64,000 bases of DNA from Lepidostoma basale. Its lineage: Eukaryota; Arthropoda; Insecta; Trichoptera; Lepidostomatidae. Below are positions 1 to 10,468 of this stretch, piece after piece. The notes beneath the pieces are model-generated. The model was not told where the DNA came from and ran no database searches. It saw only the letters and a list, made by a program, of their open reading frames with translations. The number at the start of each line of letters is the position of its first letter. Positions within the stretch are counted from its first letter, which is position 1. A program made the translations under genes and the position numbers. Where the stretch lies: positions 1 through 64,000 of the forward strand of contig JAHDVF020000247.1 in the NCBI GenBank assembly GCA_022606425.2, in the 5' to 3' direction.

Positions 1-1486
1 AAATATTCTGGTCAATTATTTGGCGTATAAAATAGGAGTGGATACTCCAGGCGACTTCTAACAGTACGATAGGAGGCGGTAGCCTCTTCGTATTGTGTTA
101 ATAAAGTAGTTTGCTAAAATGCTAAACAATCATTCTTCATAGATGGCGTTAGTGGATGGATTGTATAGATTAATATTAAAAAAAAATTAATTAGTACAAT
201 CAAATCTACATAGATGGCTAACTGGAACTGCCACGTGAAGATAAGTATGAATTTGGAGTATATATACAACTTCCAAAAATGTATCATACATGATCATAAT
301 AACAATGGTGAAATGGGGAATGTTGTAATTACATAAAGCGTGCGCTTAACCCAACCAATGACAGGTCATAAGTCCTGTAAACACCTTGATCATCCATATT
401 CAGTTTCCAGTTTGTTTCTTCGTCTTTATTGAGATACAATTAAAAAAATTAAATTAACCACCCACAGGTGAAACCAGATTCCTGTGATGTAGAGTGCTTA
501 TTTCACAAATATTTGAAATATTCTGGTCAATTATTTATGTATAAATAGGAGGGATTCAGGCGACTTCTAACAGTACGATAGTAGGAGGCGGTAGCCTCTT
601 CGCATTGTGTTAATAAAGTTGTTTGCTAAATGCCAAACAATCATTCTTCATAGATGGCGTTAGTGGGTGGATTGTATAGATTAATCTTAAAAAATTAATT
701 AGTACAATCAAATCTACATAGATGGCTAACTGGAACTGACACGTGAAGATAGGTATGAATTTGGAGTATATATACAACTTCCAAAATGTATCATGCATGA
801 TCATAATAACAATGGTGGAATGGGGAATGTTGTAATTACATAAAGCTTGCGCTTAACCCAACCAATGACAGGTCATAAGTCCTGTAAACACCTTGATCAT
901 CCATATTCAGTTTCCAGTTTGTTTCGTCTCTATTAGAGATACAATTAAAAAATTTAAATTAACCACCCACAGGTGAAAATCCAGGATTCGTATACAGATG
1001 TAAGTATACATTTCACAAATATTTGTAAATATTCTGGTCAATTATTTGGCGTATAAAATAGGAGTGGATACTCCAGGCGACTTCTAACAGTACGATAGGA
1101 GGCGGTAGCCTCTTCGCATTGTGTTAATAAAGTAGTTTGCTAAAATGCTAAACAATCATTCTTCATAGATGGCGTTAGTGGATGGATTGTATAGATTAAT
1201 CTTAAAAAATTAATTAGTACAATCAAATCTACATAGATGGCTAACTGGAACTGCCACGTGAAGATAAGTATGAATTTGGAGTATATATACAACTTCCAAA
1301 AAATGTATCATACATGATCATAATAACAATGGTGGAATGGGGAATGTTGTAATTACATAAAGCGTGCGCTTAACCCAACCAATGACAGGTCATAAGTCCT
1401 GTAAACACCTTGATCATCCATATTCAGTTTCCAGTTTGTTTCTTCGTCTCTATTGAGATACAATTAAAACAATGTCTTTGAATTAA
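1..1486 (+). repeat. Tandem array of ~513-bp T500 repeat (2.9 units)
   Basis: The same ~500-bp sequence is read almost three times head to tail. The marker AAATATTCTGG occurs at 1, 516 and 1027, giving periods of 515 and 511 bp. Each unit contains a short CACCCA...GGTG hairpin, a GGCGGTAGCC block, ATAGATGGCGTTAG, a CAGGACTTATGACCTG-type inverted motif (read here on the opposite strand) and a terminal TCTATTGAGATACAATTAA. Units differ by small indels and substitutions. Other copies lie at 13185, 18212, 43018, 45788, 46801 and 55370. The array continues past the left window edge, inside an intron of gene A. Confidence 0.93.
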
Positions 1487-1560
1487 CAGTTGTAAAATGT
1501 TAAAATATTATAGTGTTTTGGCCAAAACAATGGACTATTTAACAAATAAATTCAGTATGA
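1487..1560. repeat. Short dispersed AT-rich repeat
   Basis: A block with AACAGTTGTAAAATGT and ATAGTGTTTTGGCC followed by AAAACAATGGACTA. Similar blocks occur at 11475-11540 and, inverted, at 63790-63850; weaker relatives lie at 24800-24880 and 29605-29655. No coding content or termini can be defined. Confidence 0.55.
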
Positions 1561-1590
1561 AATAATGCTTTATTATTTTTGAAATTTCAG

Positions 1591-4500
1591 GGCTGCAGAA
1601 CTATTTTATGAAAGGATTGTTAAGACTTGGCTGAAATCAGACTTCATATACAGTTTCACGCAAAGCGGAAAACACTTCTTCAAGGAGTTTTCCAAGTATC
1701 AAGCATCCCATGATGATGTAATCAGGGAAAGAGCTATCGAATTTTTAAAATCGCTTCCCAAAAACCAGAGGGACGAGGACGAGGACATGTACGAGGGTAA
1801 GTTAAATTAAGATTATTTTGATCCATCATGAGCCCCTTTTAATTTATGTAAACACAATGCACCCTGGTGTTATTAATCTAAAATATCGTAAAGCACCAAC
1901 TTACTACGTTATTAAATATTGTTGAGACCAGTACTGAGCAAAAGCGACGAAGAAGCGTTACTGCCCATTGAAAGAAAGCTGTTGAGAAAAATCTTTGGAC
2001 CTCTTATTAAATTTTTAATATAGATGATAAGGTATAACCATGTGCTGTAAGGTCTTTAATTCCTTAAAAAATAGTGAAGTTTATAAAAAATACATCGTCT
2101 TAGATGGTAAGGACAACTCCAGCGAATGAAAAAAAACGAATTCCAAGGAAGCATCTCAATATTCGACCAGATGCAAAGCAAAGTGTGTGAAAATCAAAAT
2201 TTAAGGTGGATGAATGGAGTGTATAAATACAAAAAATTTTCGTGGCTAAATCATTTAATTTAATTTTATATCTGTGTATGATTGGGTCAATATTTGAAAA
2301 ATCATCCTGTATAAAACAATCATCCGAACAGTAGTGACCTATGGATGTGAGGCGTGGACAATGACAGCGAAATCCGCAGAGCGCAGGATACTTTTGAGAG
2401 AAGGGTGCAGAATTCCGGGACCTGTGAATGACCATGAAGGCTGGAGAGTGCCGCATAATGACGAGCTGTACCATATTTACAAAGCTCCCAGTCTCTCCAC
2501 ACAGGTCAGACTGAATAGACTGAGATGGGCCTGTCACGTGCAGAGGATGTCATCATCGCGAACCCCAAAAAGATTGCTGAAGTGCCACCCCACCTGGGTA
2601 GAAGACCAATTGGACGACCAAGGTTGCAATGAGAGGATGAAGTTGGGAGAGATGGGGCGAAATTGTTACGAGTGTCAGATTGGAGGGTCGAAGCGGAGGA
2701 CAGGAAGGGTTGGAGGCAAAGAATACTGGAGGCTAAGGCTCGATATGGGCTGTAGGGCCATCGAAGAATTGCGAGTTATTGATGCGACGAGTTTTCAAAA
2801 ATTCTTTTGAGAAAAACGCGTTTAAAGTTTTTAGTCCATTTTTCTTACTCTAAAATCATGTATCTTCTGAAATACGAGTATTTACACTTACATCAAACTA
2901 CCGAGTCCTGCACCATATGAGCGTTCTTCCTCTTTATCTCCAGTGATTTTCTTGACTTTATTATTTTTTTATTAACCCTTTCCATGCGATTCTCAGCAGC
3001 TTCCACCCGGTTAGCATCGCGGTCGGCGCAAGGACAGTCGGTCTACCTACTCTCACTAAAACTCAGCCAATTTTCGAAATTTTGGCCTAAAATTTTATAC
3101 GCATATTTTCGAAGGTATAAAATTTAAAATATTACAAAAAATCGCCCATTCGCAATGGCTATCCCCCCTAACTGTTTAATTTCAAATAATGTGTAACACA
3201 CATCACAATTTATTTATTTATCTTTTAAGAAACAATCGTGACAAATATTTGACTTCACTTTTACAATTACATATTTGAATAAATTTATAGTTCACTGCAC
3301 AGTAGAAATTTTAACTAACTGACTAACCATCACGCCGTCTCTTCGAGAGTAGGTCGAACAAATGGACTGTCACAAATTCATTCCTGATATACTTTTCTCG
3401 TTTTCTCAACATTCATACATCGTGTCATGCACGCACGTCGATTTCTTCGACTCCTCACGTGGCCGATATTAAATATTTGATTTATTTGATAGTGTCACGT
3501 TTTCCTCGGTTTACCTTTTTTTCGAATTCCATTTAAATCGTTAACATACATTATGCTTCTATTACAATTCTTTCTTCATTCATTCTCTCCATGTGTTCGA
3601 ACCATTTAAATAACCCTTTCATTCGCACCGCATTCATTTATTTTATTTTCATTCGACACTCTATTATACACAGATTTTAACACATTCGTCTAAGAGATCT
3701 CATTGTACTGAATTTTTTCTATTTTTCTTTCTTCTTTTGCCAATTCCATTCTTCGCTTCCATACATAAGGGTCGGTACAAGAACACATTTTTAGTAATTT
3801 CATTGTAATTATAATTAAAATTGTAATTATATTTCTCTGTTTATCGTTTGTATCAGCCAAATGCTGTTGTTTTAAGACATATTTGTTTTGCAGTCGAAGT
3901 GGAACCATCAAACGAGTATGATGACATGAACCATGTGAAGAACTTGAAAAACAAAACAATGTTTGATGCAATGATGGAATCCGTTGTTGCTGGACAGTTC
4001 TCTATAGAAGATGTTGTGGGCGAGTATAAAAACGTATACGGTGCGGTAAGTGAAATTCCTTATTGAAACAATCGTATATGGCCTTATCAATCGCCTTACT
4101 GAGGCATTTCATAAAGACTTACTAAGGCGAAAAATGTCATTCTCATAAAATAGAATGAAACTTAATTAAATTACATCCCCATAACTAACTTACTAACCAT
4201 CATGCCGTCTTTCCGAAAGGGTAAGTAGAAAGAATGAACTGTCACTCTTTAATCAATGCGGCACTTGTCTTTTCGCCCCCACGGGAGACGCGGTTTGATG
4301 GGTTGCGAACCTCATCACCACATACATCCCCATAAAATTAATATAAAATAAATTATAACGAAGTTTTATGTATAATTTTATTTTAATTAATTATTATATT
4401 TTTTTACTATGTAATTTCAATAAATTATATCTTGGAAAAAAAACTATTTTTTTTAATAAGCATTTTTTTATATTTTAATTTATAGTACAGTAAAGTCTCG

Positions 4501-7188
4501 GTTATCCGACCTTCGGTTATCCGACCTCCCAAGTTATCCGACCTACCGGGGCGATCCCCCTTTCCTTTACCCGACTGCACGCATTATATTCGCGCGCCAG
4601 GCGAGAGTCCTCAGTGCTTACGTAGCTCTTTCGCATGTTTTATTACTTTGCCGTAAGTGCATTTAGATTTTTTTAGTTAGTTACATTCAGTTATGTTACA
4701 TGTATATATTTGAAAAATTTTCGATGTGCAAATAAAATTAACACATTTTCAATGTCGTTTTTATCATTTTACGTGTTATCCGACCTTTTCGCTTATCCGA
4801 CCTTGCCGCGGCCGGTTTAGGTAGGATAATCGAGACTCTACTGTATCTGTGGATTATGGAAAGCACAATTTTTGAATTTAAATAATGTTTTTTAAAACTC
4901 TTTCATAATATTTAGTTTTTCTGTATATGTCAAATCGTTTATTATTTTAAATGCAGGGCTTGGACACACTCTATACTCAGCTGAGCGCGTTCCTGTTGAT
5001 GGTGGGAATGCACAAACGCTGCCAGGACAAACTCTGGCACGAGATAAAGGACCACTTCAAGGACAATCTGGATTCTGATGTTACACAGGAAGACTTCTCT
5101 CACCTTCCCTATTTAGATTACTGCTTAAAGGAGTCTATTCGTCTCTTCCCTACTGGATCTGTTCAACTGAAACACTTATATTCTGATTTTTATCTCAAAA
5201 ATCGTAAGATTTAAATAATTAATATTTATTATAAAAACGACCCTTATGTATGGAAGTGAAACACGGAACTGGCAAAAGAAGGATGAAAGTATGCAGTAGA
5301 AACGAGATATCTACGGTGAATGTGTAGTAAATCTGTACATGATAGGGTATCAAATGCAAATATAAGAAGTGAATGCGGTGCGAATGAAAGTGTTATGAAA
5401 GACGTTAATATGGTTTGGACACATGGAAATAATTAATACATTCCAGAACCATCCTCTGCTGCCGCCACCTTACAATATCCTCGAAATTTTTCAGATTAAT
5501 GTGTTTCATATTCTGTCACGAAGGGTTTTTACCAACAATGCTTCAAGAAGGCTTTTAGTTCTGAGAGTGTCGGCTATGGATTCTTTGCTGAAGGTCTTTA
5601 TAAAACGGTCACAGGTTTTGTGTATCTTTTTTTGTTCTAACAATATGTAATTATTTTTAGGAGACCTTACTTTACCAGCTGGTACGTGCATTCTTATAAG
5701 TCCTTTCTTGGTCCACCGGAACCCTAAATATTGGAAGGACCCTTCTGCTTTCATCCCCGAGAGATTCACTCCTGAAGAGGTGGCAAAGCGGCCGCAATTT
5801 TCATATGTGCCCTTCAGCGCTGGACAAAGAAATTGCATAGGTATTGATTGAAACATACAATTATATAATAAGTACAGTGAAAATGTGGCTTCTCAATGAT
5901 GATATGATCTCATTTCCAAAGAATATTTAGAAACTAGATTACGCGTGCTATGAAAAGACCATATTTTTTATTTCGTGGGTGAAATAACTGACAGCCATAT
6001 AGCATAAAAATATAACTTAACATTAATTTAACTAATTATTGTTTCTTGAACAATGGTGTAAACCTCCATGTTATACAATTAATATAAATGAAAACGTCTG
6101 TTTTCTAGAAGTTTTATTATATTTTACGTGAATGTCATGTTTCGCTTGTTGTTAAACATGCAGAAGGTGTGCGCGAAGATGGTCCTAAAAGTCCTCACCG
6201 ACGACCAAAATCGCGCCGCGTTGAATGACCAAATCAGGGATTCCCATGTCCCCCTATAGTCCGAGCCTGGCTCCCCATGAAAGCCGTGCCACACTATTTT
6301 AAACAAGCTCTCCACATTGGTCTCCACCGGCGGTTTAAAATTGTGTGGACACTTGTTTGAAACCAAAATAATTTGTGGACAGACGCGCACAGTATGCGTG
6401 TGGATCCACAGTTGTAAACACGCATTCCATAGTTGGCGCTTCACATTTCATCAGTCAAGGTCAGTTGCATAGCGGCATCGGTGGAGTGCGGACGTATGAA
6501 CGAAAATGGTGTCTACGCGAGAAAAAGAAGTGATCAGTGAATTTATTGAACTGTATAGGAACCTTGTTTTAAATAGTTTGGACGCCACACCAACCGTGGG
6601 CTCCACATCGCTCCACAAAGGTGAGAGAGCCTGTGGAGAGCTTGTTTTAAATAGTTTGGACGCTACACCAACCGTGGGCTCTACAGCTCTCCACCAAGGT
6701 CACCCCTGTGGAAAGCTTGTTTCAAACAGTGTGACACGGCCTTGACTTATGTTTCTTTCCTCGCCTGAAAGATCCATGCAGTTTATATAGCGGCCTTGAG
6801 GAACAGTCAGGAGGGGGCCTACCGTGGCGAATTCGATGCCTTGAAAAATCGTTGGAGCCGATGCATCAACACAGGAGGAACTTATTTTGAAGAGTTTTGA
6901 TATTTTGTAACGAAAACTTCAATAAATTATTTGTAATCGACTCACTGACATTACTTTCCGGACACACCATATATATACTCGTATAGTATTAAAATATCTC
7001 ACGTCTTCTTTATTATAGGACAGAGATATGCAATGGATGTCATGAAGACATTTGCTATCTATCTCCTGAGGAAGTTGGAATTCCACTCCGATCAAAAAAT
7101 GGAAGATCTACCAATAAGCACCGACATCGCTGCTAGAAGCGAAAATGGTTACAATGTTAAAGTTGGAAGAAGAAACTGTTATTTGTAA
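1591..7188 (+). CDS. Cytochrome P450, CYP4 clan (gene A; 5' part outside window)
   Basis: Membrane-bound heme monooxygenase; substrate unknown. Five exons are visible: 1591-1796, 3894-4045, 4957-5203, 5661-5840 and 7019-7188 (stop TAA at 7186). All introns are GT-AG and the phases join without frameshift, giving 318 codons including the stop. They correspond to exons 6-10 of genes B and C, so exons 1-5 lie upstream of the window. Motifs: I-helix AGLDTL at the start of the third visible exon, ExxR as KESIRLFPTG, PERF as FIPERFTPE, heme loop PFSAGQRNCIG with the axial cysteine. The protein ends GRRNCYL. Introns hold LINE, SINE, pogo-like, mariner and Harbinger insertions. There is no premature stop, so it is probably functional. 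Family placement rests on remembered CYP4-clan motifs; subfamily is not assigned. Confidence 0.93.
1927..2012 (+). mobile_element. LINE C-terminal fragment
   Basis: Reads LSKSDEEALLPIERKLLRK then IFGPL, typical of the region after the reverse transcriptase in insect non-LTR retrotransposon ORF2. It lies in a gene A intron and is truncated on both sides. Confidence 0.7.
2322..2790 (+). mobile_element. LINE ORF2 C-terminal remnant
   Basis: An open stretch reading VTYGCEAWTMTAKS, later RLNRLRWACHVQRM, then basic residues and a C-terminal EYWRLRL. The YGCEAW and RLRWxxHVxRM pair is diagnostic of the domain after the reverse transcriptase of non-LTR elements. No catalytic domain is present. It lies in the gene A intron between its first two visible exons. 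Confidence 0.8.
2811..3314. other. AT-rich intron sequence, nothing recognised
   Basis: Intron DNA between a LINE remnant and the next LINE-TTAG copy. I see no coding potential, tandem repeat or inverted repeat. Confidence 0.5.
3315..3800 (-). mobile_element. LINE-TTAG, 5'-truncated copy
   Basis: Minus-strand 3' end of the abundant LINE. Reading the + strand it begins AACTAACTGACTAACCATCACGC, that is (TTAG)n plus the conserved end in reverse, followed by antisense ORF2 C-terminus (codons for MYGSEAW, RRMC, RWFxHxERM) with several frame breaks. It ends just before gene A's second visible exon. Confidence 0.85.
4178..4330 (-). mobile_element. SINE3 copy (LINE-tailed SINE)
   Basis: Inverted (TTAG)n and ATGCCGTC tail shared with LINE-TTAG, then a non-LINE body with TGCGGCACT, TCTTTTCGCCC and GGGTTGCGAACCTC, the inverted B-box-like part. 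Related full copies are at 40011, 43736, 31196 and 60575. It lies in a gene A intron. Confidence 0.75.
4331..4487. other. AT-rich intron spacer
   Basis: Simple AT-rich sequence with no recognisable element. Confidence 0.5.
4488..4843. mobile_element. pogo/Tigger-like MITE, 356 bp
   Basis: Begins CAGTAAAGTCTCGGTTATCC and ends GGATAATCGAGACTCTACTG, flanked by TA on both sides (4486-4487 and 4844-4845). These termini and the TA duplication are those of Tc1/mariner-superfamily pogo/Tigger elements. The left end carries three short direct repeats of GTTATCCGACC. There is no transposase, so it is non-autonomous. It lies in a gene A intron. Confidence 0.9.
5238..5430 (+). mobile_element. LINE-TTAG fragment
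   Basis: Degenerate sense copy of the ORF2 C-terminus (LMYGSE, NWQKKDE, then RVSNANIRSECGAN) with stops and deletions, lying in the intron between the I-helix exon and the heme exon of gene A. Confidence 0.75.
6040..6140 (-). repeat. Fold-back family F, single arm
   Basis: Contains GAAAACGTCTGTTTTCTAGA, AGTTTTATTATATTTTA and GAATGTCATGTTTCGC, one arm of a dispersed family whose complete copies at 19745 and 29185 are hairpins. Only one arm is left here, cut by the mariner remnant. Confidence 0.7.
6149..6972 (+). pseudogene. mariner transposase remnant, split by a Harbinger MITE
   Basis: Two pieces of one mariner gene. The left piece (6149-6280) reads KVCAKMVLKVLTDDQ and then jumps by deletion to a SPSLAP-like segment containing an in-frame stop. 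The right piece (from 6743) continues HDLCFFPRLK, then a C-terminus like RWSRCINTGGTYFEEF and a terminal repeat ending CCGGACACACCATA. KVCAKMVP and APHDxFLFPRLK are hallmarks of mariner transposases. Internal deletion, stop codons and the nested insertion make it inactive. Confidence 0.88.
6281..6742 (+). mobile_element. PIF/Harbinger-like MITE with MADF-like remnant
   Basis: Terminal inverted repeats AAGCCGTGCCACACT and AGTGTGACACGGCCTT, about 36 bp with AAACAAGCTCTCCACA included. It is flanked by TGA on both sides, and removing it restores the mariner reading APHDLCFFPRLK. A second copy at 63403 is flanked by TTA. A 3-bp TNA duplication fits PIF/Harbinger. From 6506 it encodes MVSTREKEVISEFIELYRN, which resembles the start of a MADF domain, the kind of DNA-binding protein these elements often carry. 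After that come two ~79-bp direct repeats (6562 and 6641). Confidence 0.87.
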
Positions 7189-7243
7189 AATAATATCTGG
7201 TTTTGTAAATATTATGTCAAGCTTTTAATAAGAGTGAGTCATT

Positions 7244-7254
7244 AATAAAATAAA
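7244..7254 (+). other. Poly(A) signals of gene A
   Basis: Two overlapping AATAAA hexamers 56-66 bp after the gene A stop codon, a usual distance for an insect mRNA 3' end. Confidence 0.65.
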
Positions 7255-7299
7255 TGCTTTGATTACTATATATGCTTTGATTAATGAAAGAGGAATATC

Positions 7300-7680
7300 C
7301 AATTGGGAGTTCACTTCTTTCAGCTGATTGGCGGCCGTATACAAAACTTGGATGTCCTGAGTGATATAGGTCTAGTTGTCCCTTCGTCAAAGACAGCACA
7401 GATTGTTTTATTTGTCGCGCTGCAGAACCAACCTGCCAATGGTTATGCCTGTGAGTAGGGCAATATTATTGCTTAATCGGGTCGTCTTGGAGGTCGAAAT
7501 ATTAGGTGATAGTGTGAGTTACCTCAGGGATGCAATATCAATGTTATGATTTTTTCTTATTCTTAAGCCTATTTTTTTTAATGCTGTATTTTTTAAATGT
7601 AATTGCTAACGATCTGGAATTATATATGTGTAATGTTTGTGATTTTTATTAAAATAAATTAAATGAAATTAAATAAACAA
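7300..7680 (+). mobile_element. LINE C-terminal remnant (RTNLP family)
   Basis: Sense translation gives RQHRLFYLSRCRTNLPMVMP and then VSRAILLLNRVV, the extreme C-terminus of a non-LTR ORF2 also seen at 13705-14230 and, inverted, at 38942-39180 (RTNLPLVMPVGRAIRTLN). It starts within 60 bp of gene A's poly(A) signals. Confidence 0.75.
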
Positions 7681-7689
7681 GGTAAAACT

Positions 7690-7790
7690 TGAAGATTTTA
7701 CTGAAATCTCTTGATGGAAGCCGGATTGAAGTTCGTTTTCAATAATACTTAATAATAAAACGATGTATTTAAAACACTGGTCGTTTAACA
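7690..7790. repeat. Repeat K fragment
   Basis: Contains GATTTTACTGAAATCTCTTG and AATAAAACGATGT, matching the left part of the palindromic element at 22925-23345 and, inverted, 9490-9545. Confidence 0.6.
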
Positions 7791-7977
7791 CTAAAAAAGT
7801 ATTTACGAGAAATAGATACAAAATAAAAGAAATAATAATAACAAAATAGAGTACAAAATATACCAGACTCATTTTTTCATCAGATGTATTTTCTGAACCC
7901 TCTTCACCATAAACGAGAGCTTCGCCTCATAATCTCATCTCCATACCCCTGAACCAGAAACAAAAACATGAAATTAC

Positions 7978-8110
7978 TAATTAAGTAACCATCACGTCGT
8001 CTCCCCGAAGGGGTTCGCAGAAAGAATGGACCGCCACACTGTTATTTCCTAGCATACTTCTCTCGATTCCTCATCATTCGTACAACGTGTCATGCATTCT
8101 ATTATTGCTT
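7978..8110 (-). mobile_element. LINE-TTAG 3' end, inverted relative to the next copy
   Basis: Reverse tail AACCATCACGTCGTCTCC, the CCCCGAAGGGG stem-loop and GCAGAAAGAATGGAC, then antisense C-terminal codons. About 38 bp later a sense copy starts (8148), so the pair is a head-to-head inversion. Confidence 0.8.
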
Positions 8111-8147
8111 AAAATTTTATCCAGTAGTCCCATCATATAGTCCCATC

Positions 8148-8595
8148 CCCAATGTATGGAAGCGAAGCATGGAACTGGCAGAAGAACGATCAAAGCAGAA
8201 TAAATGCGGTAGAAATGAGGTCCCTAAGACGTATGCGCGGTAGAACGATATACTACAGAATCTCAAATGCTGATATAAGAAATGAATGTAGAAAGGAAGA
8301 AGGTATTATAAACAAAATTACGAAAGGATCTCTGCGATGGTTCGGACATATGGAACGCATGGATGGAGAAAGTATACGTTGATGGAAATGGAGTACGGAG
8401 TCGAGGCAGACCAAGGAAAACATGGCATGACCAAATTAATCTAATTTTAAAGGTTGGTCATGTTAGAAGTCGGAGGACTCTACGTGCCTGTATGACTCGT
8501 CGTATGAATGTGGAGGAAGCTAGAGAGGTTTGTCAGGATAGAGTAGTGTGGCGGTCCATTCTCTCTGCCTACCTCTGTTTGTTTGTTTGTATAAT
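8148..8595 (+). mobile_element. LINE-TTAG, ORF2 C-terminal segment
   Basis: Sense codons for MYGSEAWNWQKNDQSRINA, then RSLRRMRG, GSLRWFGHMERM, and after a -1 shift RSRGRPRKTWHDQIN and NVEEAREVCQDRVVWRSI. This is one of the better preserved copies, with a single frameshift near 8365 and no 3' tail. Confidence 0.85.
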
Positions 8596-8600
8596 ATAAT

Positions 8601-8735
8601 TACACGCTGTATGAATCTTAAGGAAGCGAGAGTAATATGTCAGGAAAGAAAAGTGTGGCAGGCCATTCTTTCTGCCTACCCCTTCGGATAGACGGCGTGA
8701 TGGTTAGTTAGTTAGTTAGTTAGCTTAGAATTTTT
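8601..8735 (+). mobile_element. LINE-TTAG 3' end, second copy
   Basis: Repeats the last codons (NLKEARVICQERKVWQAI) and then CTACCCCTTCGG, GACGGCGTGATGG and (TTAG)4. It directly follows another truncated copy in the same orientation. Confidence 0.82.
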
Positions 8736-8847
8736 ATTTATACAATATGTGAGACAAGAAATTATTTATTTAGGAATTATGAGACTCATAGGTAGGTACT
8801 AACAATTAATCGTTTTATTTCGTAAACAATAAACAGAACGGCCATTA

Positions 8848-9783
8848 AGGGTGCGGCCACACCGAAGTGCCTAGGTCGGAGGCTAGGGGGACGCCTGGCG
8901 AACCAACGTATGGCGTACTATGGGACCTGCCACACAATAAGGCTCGCGCAAGCGGGCGATCACAAGCCGCCTGCTTTCCGAACCGCTTGCCGAGCTTTAT
9001 GGTACTAATCACAATTATCTATGCAATTATCAACCTCGTGCTCTTCTGCTCTTGTCATCGACTGATTTTCGAAATTAAACGTTTCGTCCGCAGTTTAAAT
9101 TGTTTAAAAGCGATAATAATTTCCCATTTTGTATTTATTTTTTGTATACATTGTTTTTATTTACAGATTTTGTAAAATTATCAAAATTAAAATAATATAC
9201 AGATTAAAATATATATATTCCACTGGTGTTATAGAACACAGGAAATGTGTATCCTGCTTCTGCAGTGACTCTTTTAACTTCCCTAATAGTAAATCGAATG
9301 TGTCCTGCTTCATTTTTAAATACCATTTTTTTTATCATATTTGCGAAGTTCTTTATAGAATAGTTGAATTTCTCCATTACTATTTCTTAACATATTTATT
9401 TCTTGCACCCAGCATGTTCGAATTTGTGATTTTCGAAATTTTAAATTGATACATTATTTTTAATTTGTTTAATTGGTTTAATTTGCATGTCTAAATAAAG
9501 ACAAAAGTGGAAGTAGTTAAAAAAACATCGTTTTATTTAATTATTATTGATACATTCTGATAAAATCAGCTTTTTTATTACTTTAGTCAGTGGCATTCTT
9601 TGTCTCGAGCTAGTTTGCGTCAAAATTTGACAGTTCAGAAATCAAAGGATATTACATAGATAATTGGGGTTAGTACCATAAAAGAACACCGCGGTGCTAA
9701 AATCGCCGGGCGTTATAGTGTGGCAGGTCAAATTAAGCCGCCGACCTAGCCTCCGACCCTAGCACTTCGGTGTGGTCGTCCCC
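8848..9783. mobile_element. 936-bp terminal-inverted-repeat element
   Basis: Left end GGGTGCGGCCACACCGAAGT and right end, inverted, GGGGACGACCACACCGAAGT; the repeat continues through CTAGGTCGGAGGCTAGG. TTA lies at both ends (8845-8847 and 9784-9786), which suggests a 3-bp duplication. The interior is AT-rich with no transposase, and includes a repeat K piece at 9490-9545. Superfamily is uncertain; PIF/Harbinger-like by the TTA. Confidence 0.8.
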
Positions 9784-9786
9784 TTA

Positions 9787-10251
9787 GTGGTAATAATTTG
9801 TAAATAGTTTATATGGCGTTTACTTTGTGACATGTGATTCACATTGCGTGTTTAAATAATTTCAGATTTTTCAAAACCTAAACAATTTCCAGATTGTACT
9901 CACAATTTGTGTAGTGCTTTTATATTGTCTGTTATGTGAGGATTAAAAACCAGTTTGCAAATATTAAATTAGAATTCAATTTAGTTTTAATCAAGACGTT
10001 TTCCTGTTTACAGAGAGCTTGGTAAATTTAATTTGCATAGAAAAAACCGTAAGGCAAATAAAATAAATACCATTTAAATTCAATAGTAGAAATAAACATT
10101 TACATTCAATCTGCCATAAGGTATATAAGAAAAAAATTGTTTTCTGACAAAAATTTATTTATTTCAGTTCCTGGATCAATACTATTTTTTAAATAAATAC
10201 GATATCGGTAAATCTAAAATATTTATGATATGGTATTCATAAGATAACTTT
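9787..10251. other. AT-rich intergenic DNA
   Basis: No long open frame, tandem repeat or inverted repeat that I recognise. Confidence 0.5.
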
Positions 10252-10468
10252 TGTGGCAGAGTGGCAACAGCTTTGACTTGTACACCGAAGGTCCCGGGCT
10301 CGATTCCTGGGGATGATGGTGTAATTCGCACACTGTCTTTGGTGTGGTGTATAATGAACGTGACAAAAAAATGGCGATAAATAAGCTATTTTTCACATGT
10401 CATGAGAATCAATAGCCATACACCCTTTACATCGATTTGGCTCGCGCTGTAATGATATAATCATTATA
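10252..10468 (+). mobile_element. SINE1, tRNA-derived, near complete
   Basis: tRNA-like head with an A-box-like TGGCAGAGTGG and a B box GGCTCGATTCC at about 10298-10308, followed by a unique body (GTGTAATTCGCACACTGTC, CATGTCATGAGAATCAATAG, TTGGCTCGCGCTGTAATGAT). Other copies end in (AAT)n. RNA polymerase III internal promoter boxes plus repetition identify it as a SINE, not a tRNA gene. Confidence 0.88.

Noticed and set aside
1..1486. CRISPR array or LTR pair
   Set aside because: The repeated unit is ~513 bp with no unique spacers, and there is no primer-binding site, polypurine tract or coding interior.
2100..2537. 145-codon minus-strand open frame
   Set aside because: It is antisense to a LINE ORF2 remnant with recognisable sense motifs (YGCEAW, RLRWACHVQRM).
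6506..6745. 79-codon frame as an independent gene
   Set aside because: Its MADF-like start is followed at once by duplicated MITE sequence; it is a remnant inside the Harbinger element.
1591..7188. Gene A as a truncated pseudogene
   Set aside because: Its visible exons have intact frame, phases and motifs matching exons 6-10 of B and C; the missing 5' part is explained by the window edge.
8700..8735. (TTAG)n tracts as telomeric repeats
   Set aside because: The insect telomere unit is TTAGG; here the unit is TTAG, there are only a few copies, and they always follow the LINE-TTAG or SINE3 end.
10252..10330. tRNA gene
   Set aside because: A and B boxes are present, but the cloverleaf is not convincing and the same sequence with a long body recurs many times, so it is a SINE head. 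The same applies to SINE2 at 20566, 40602 and 62429.
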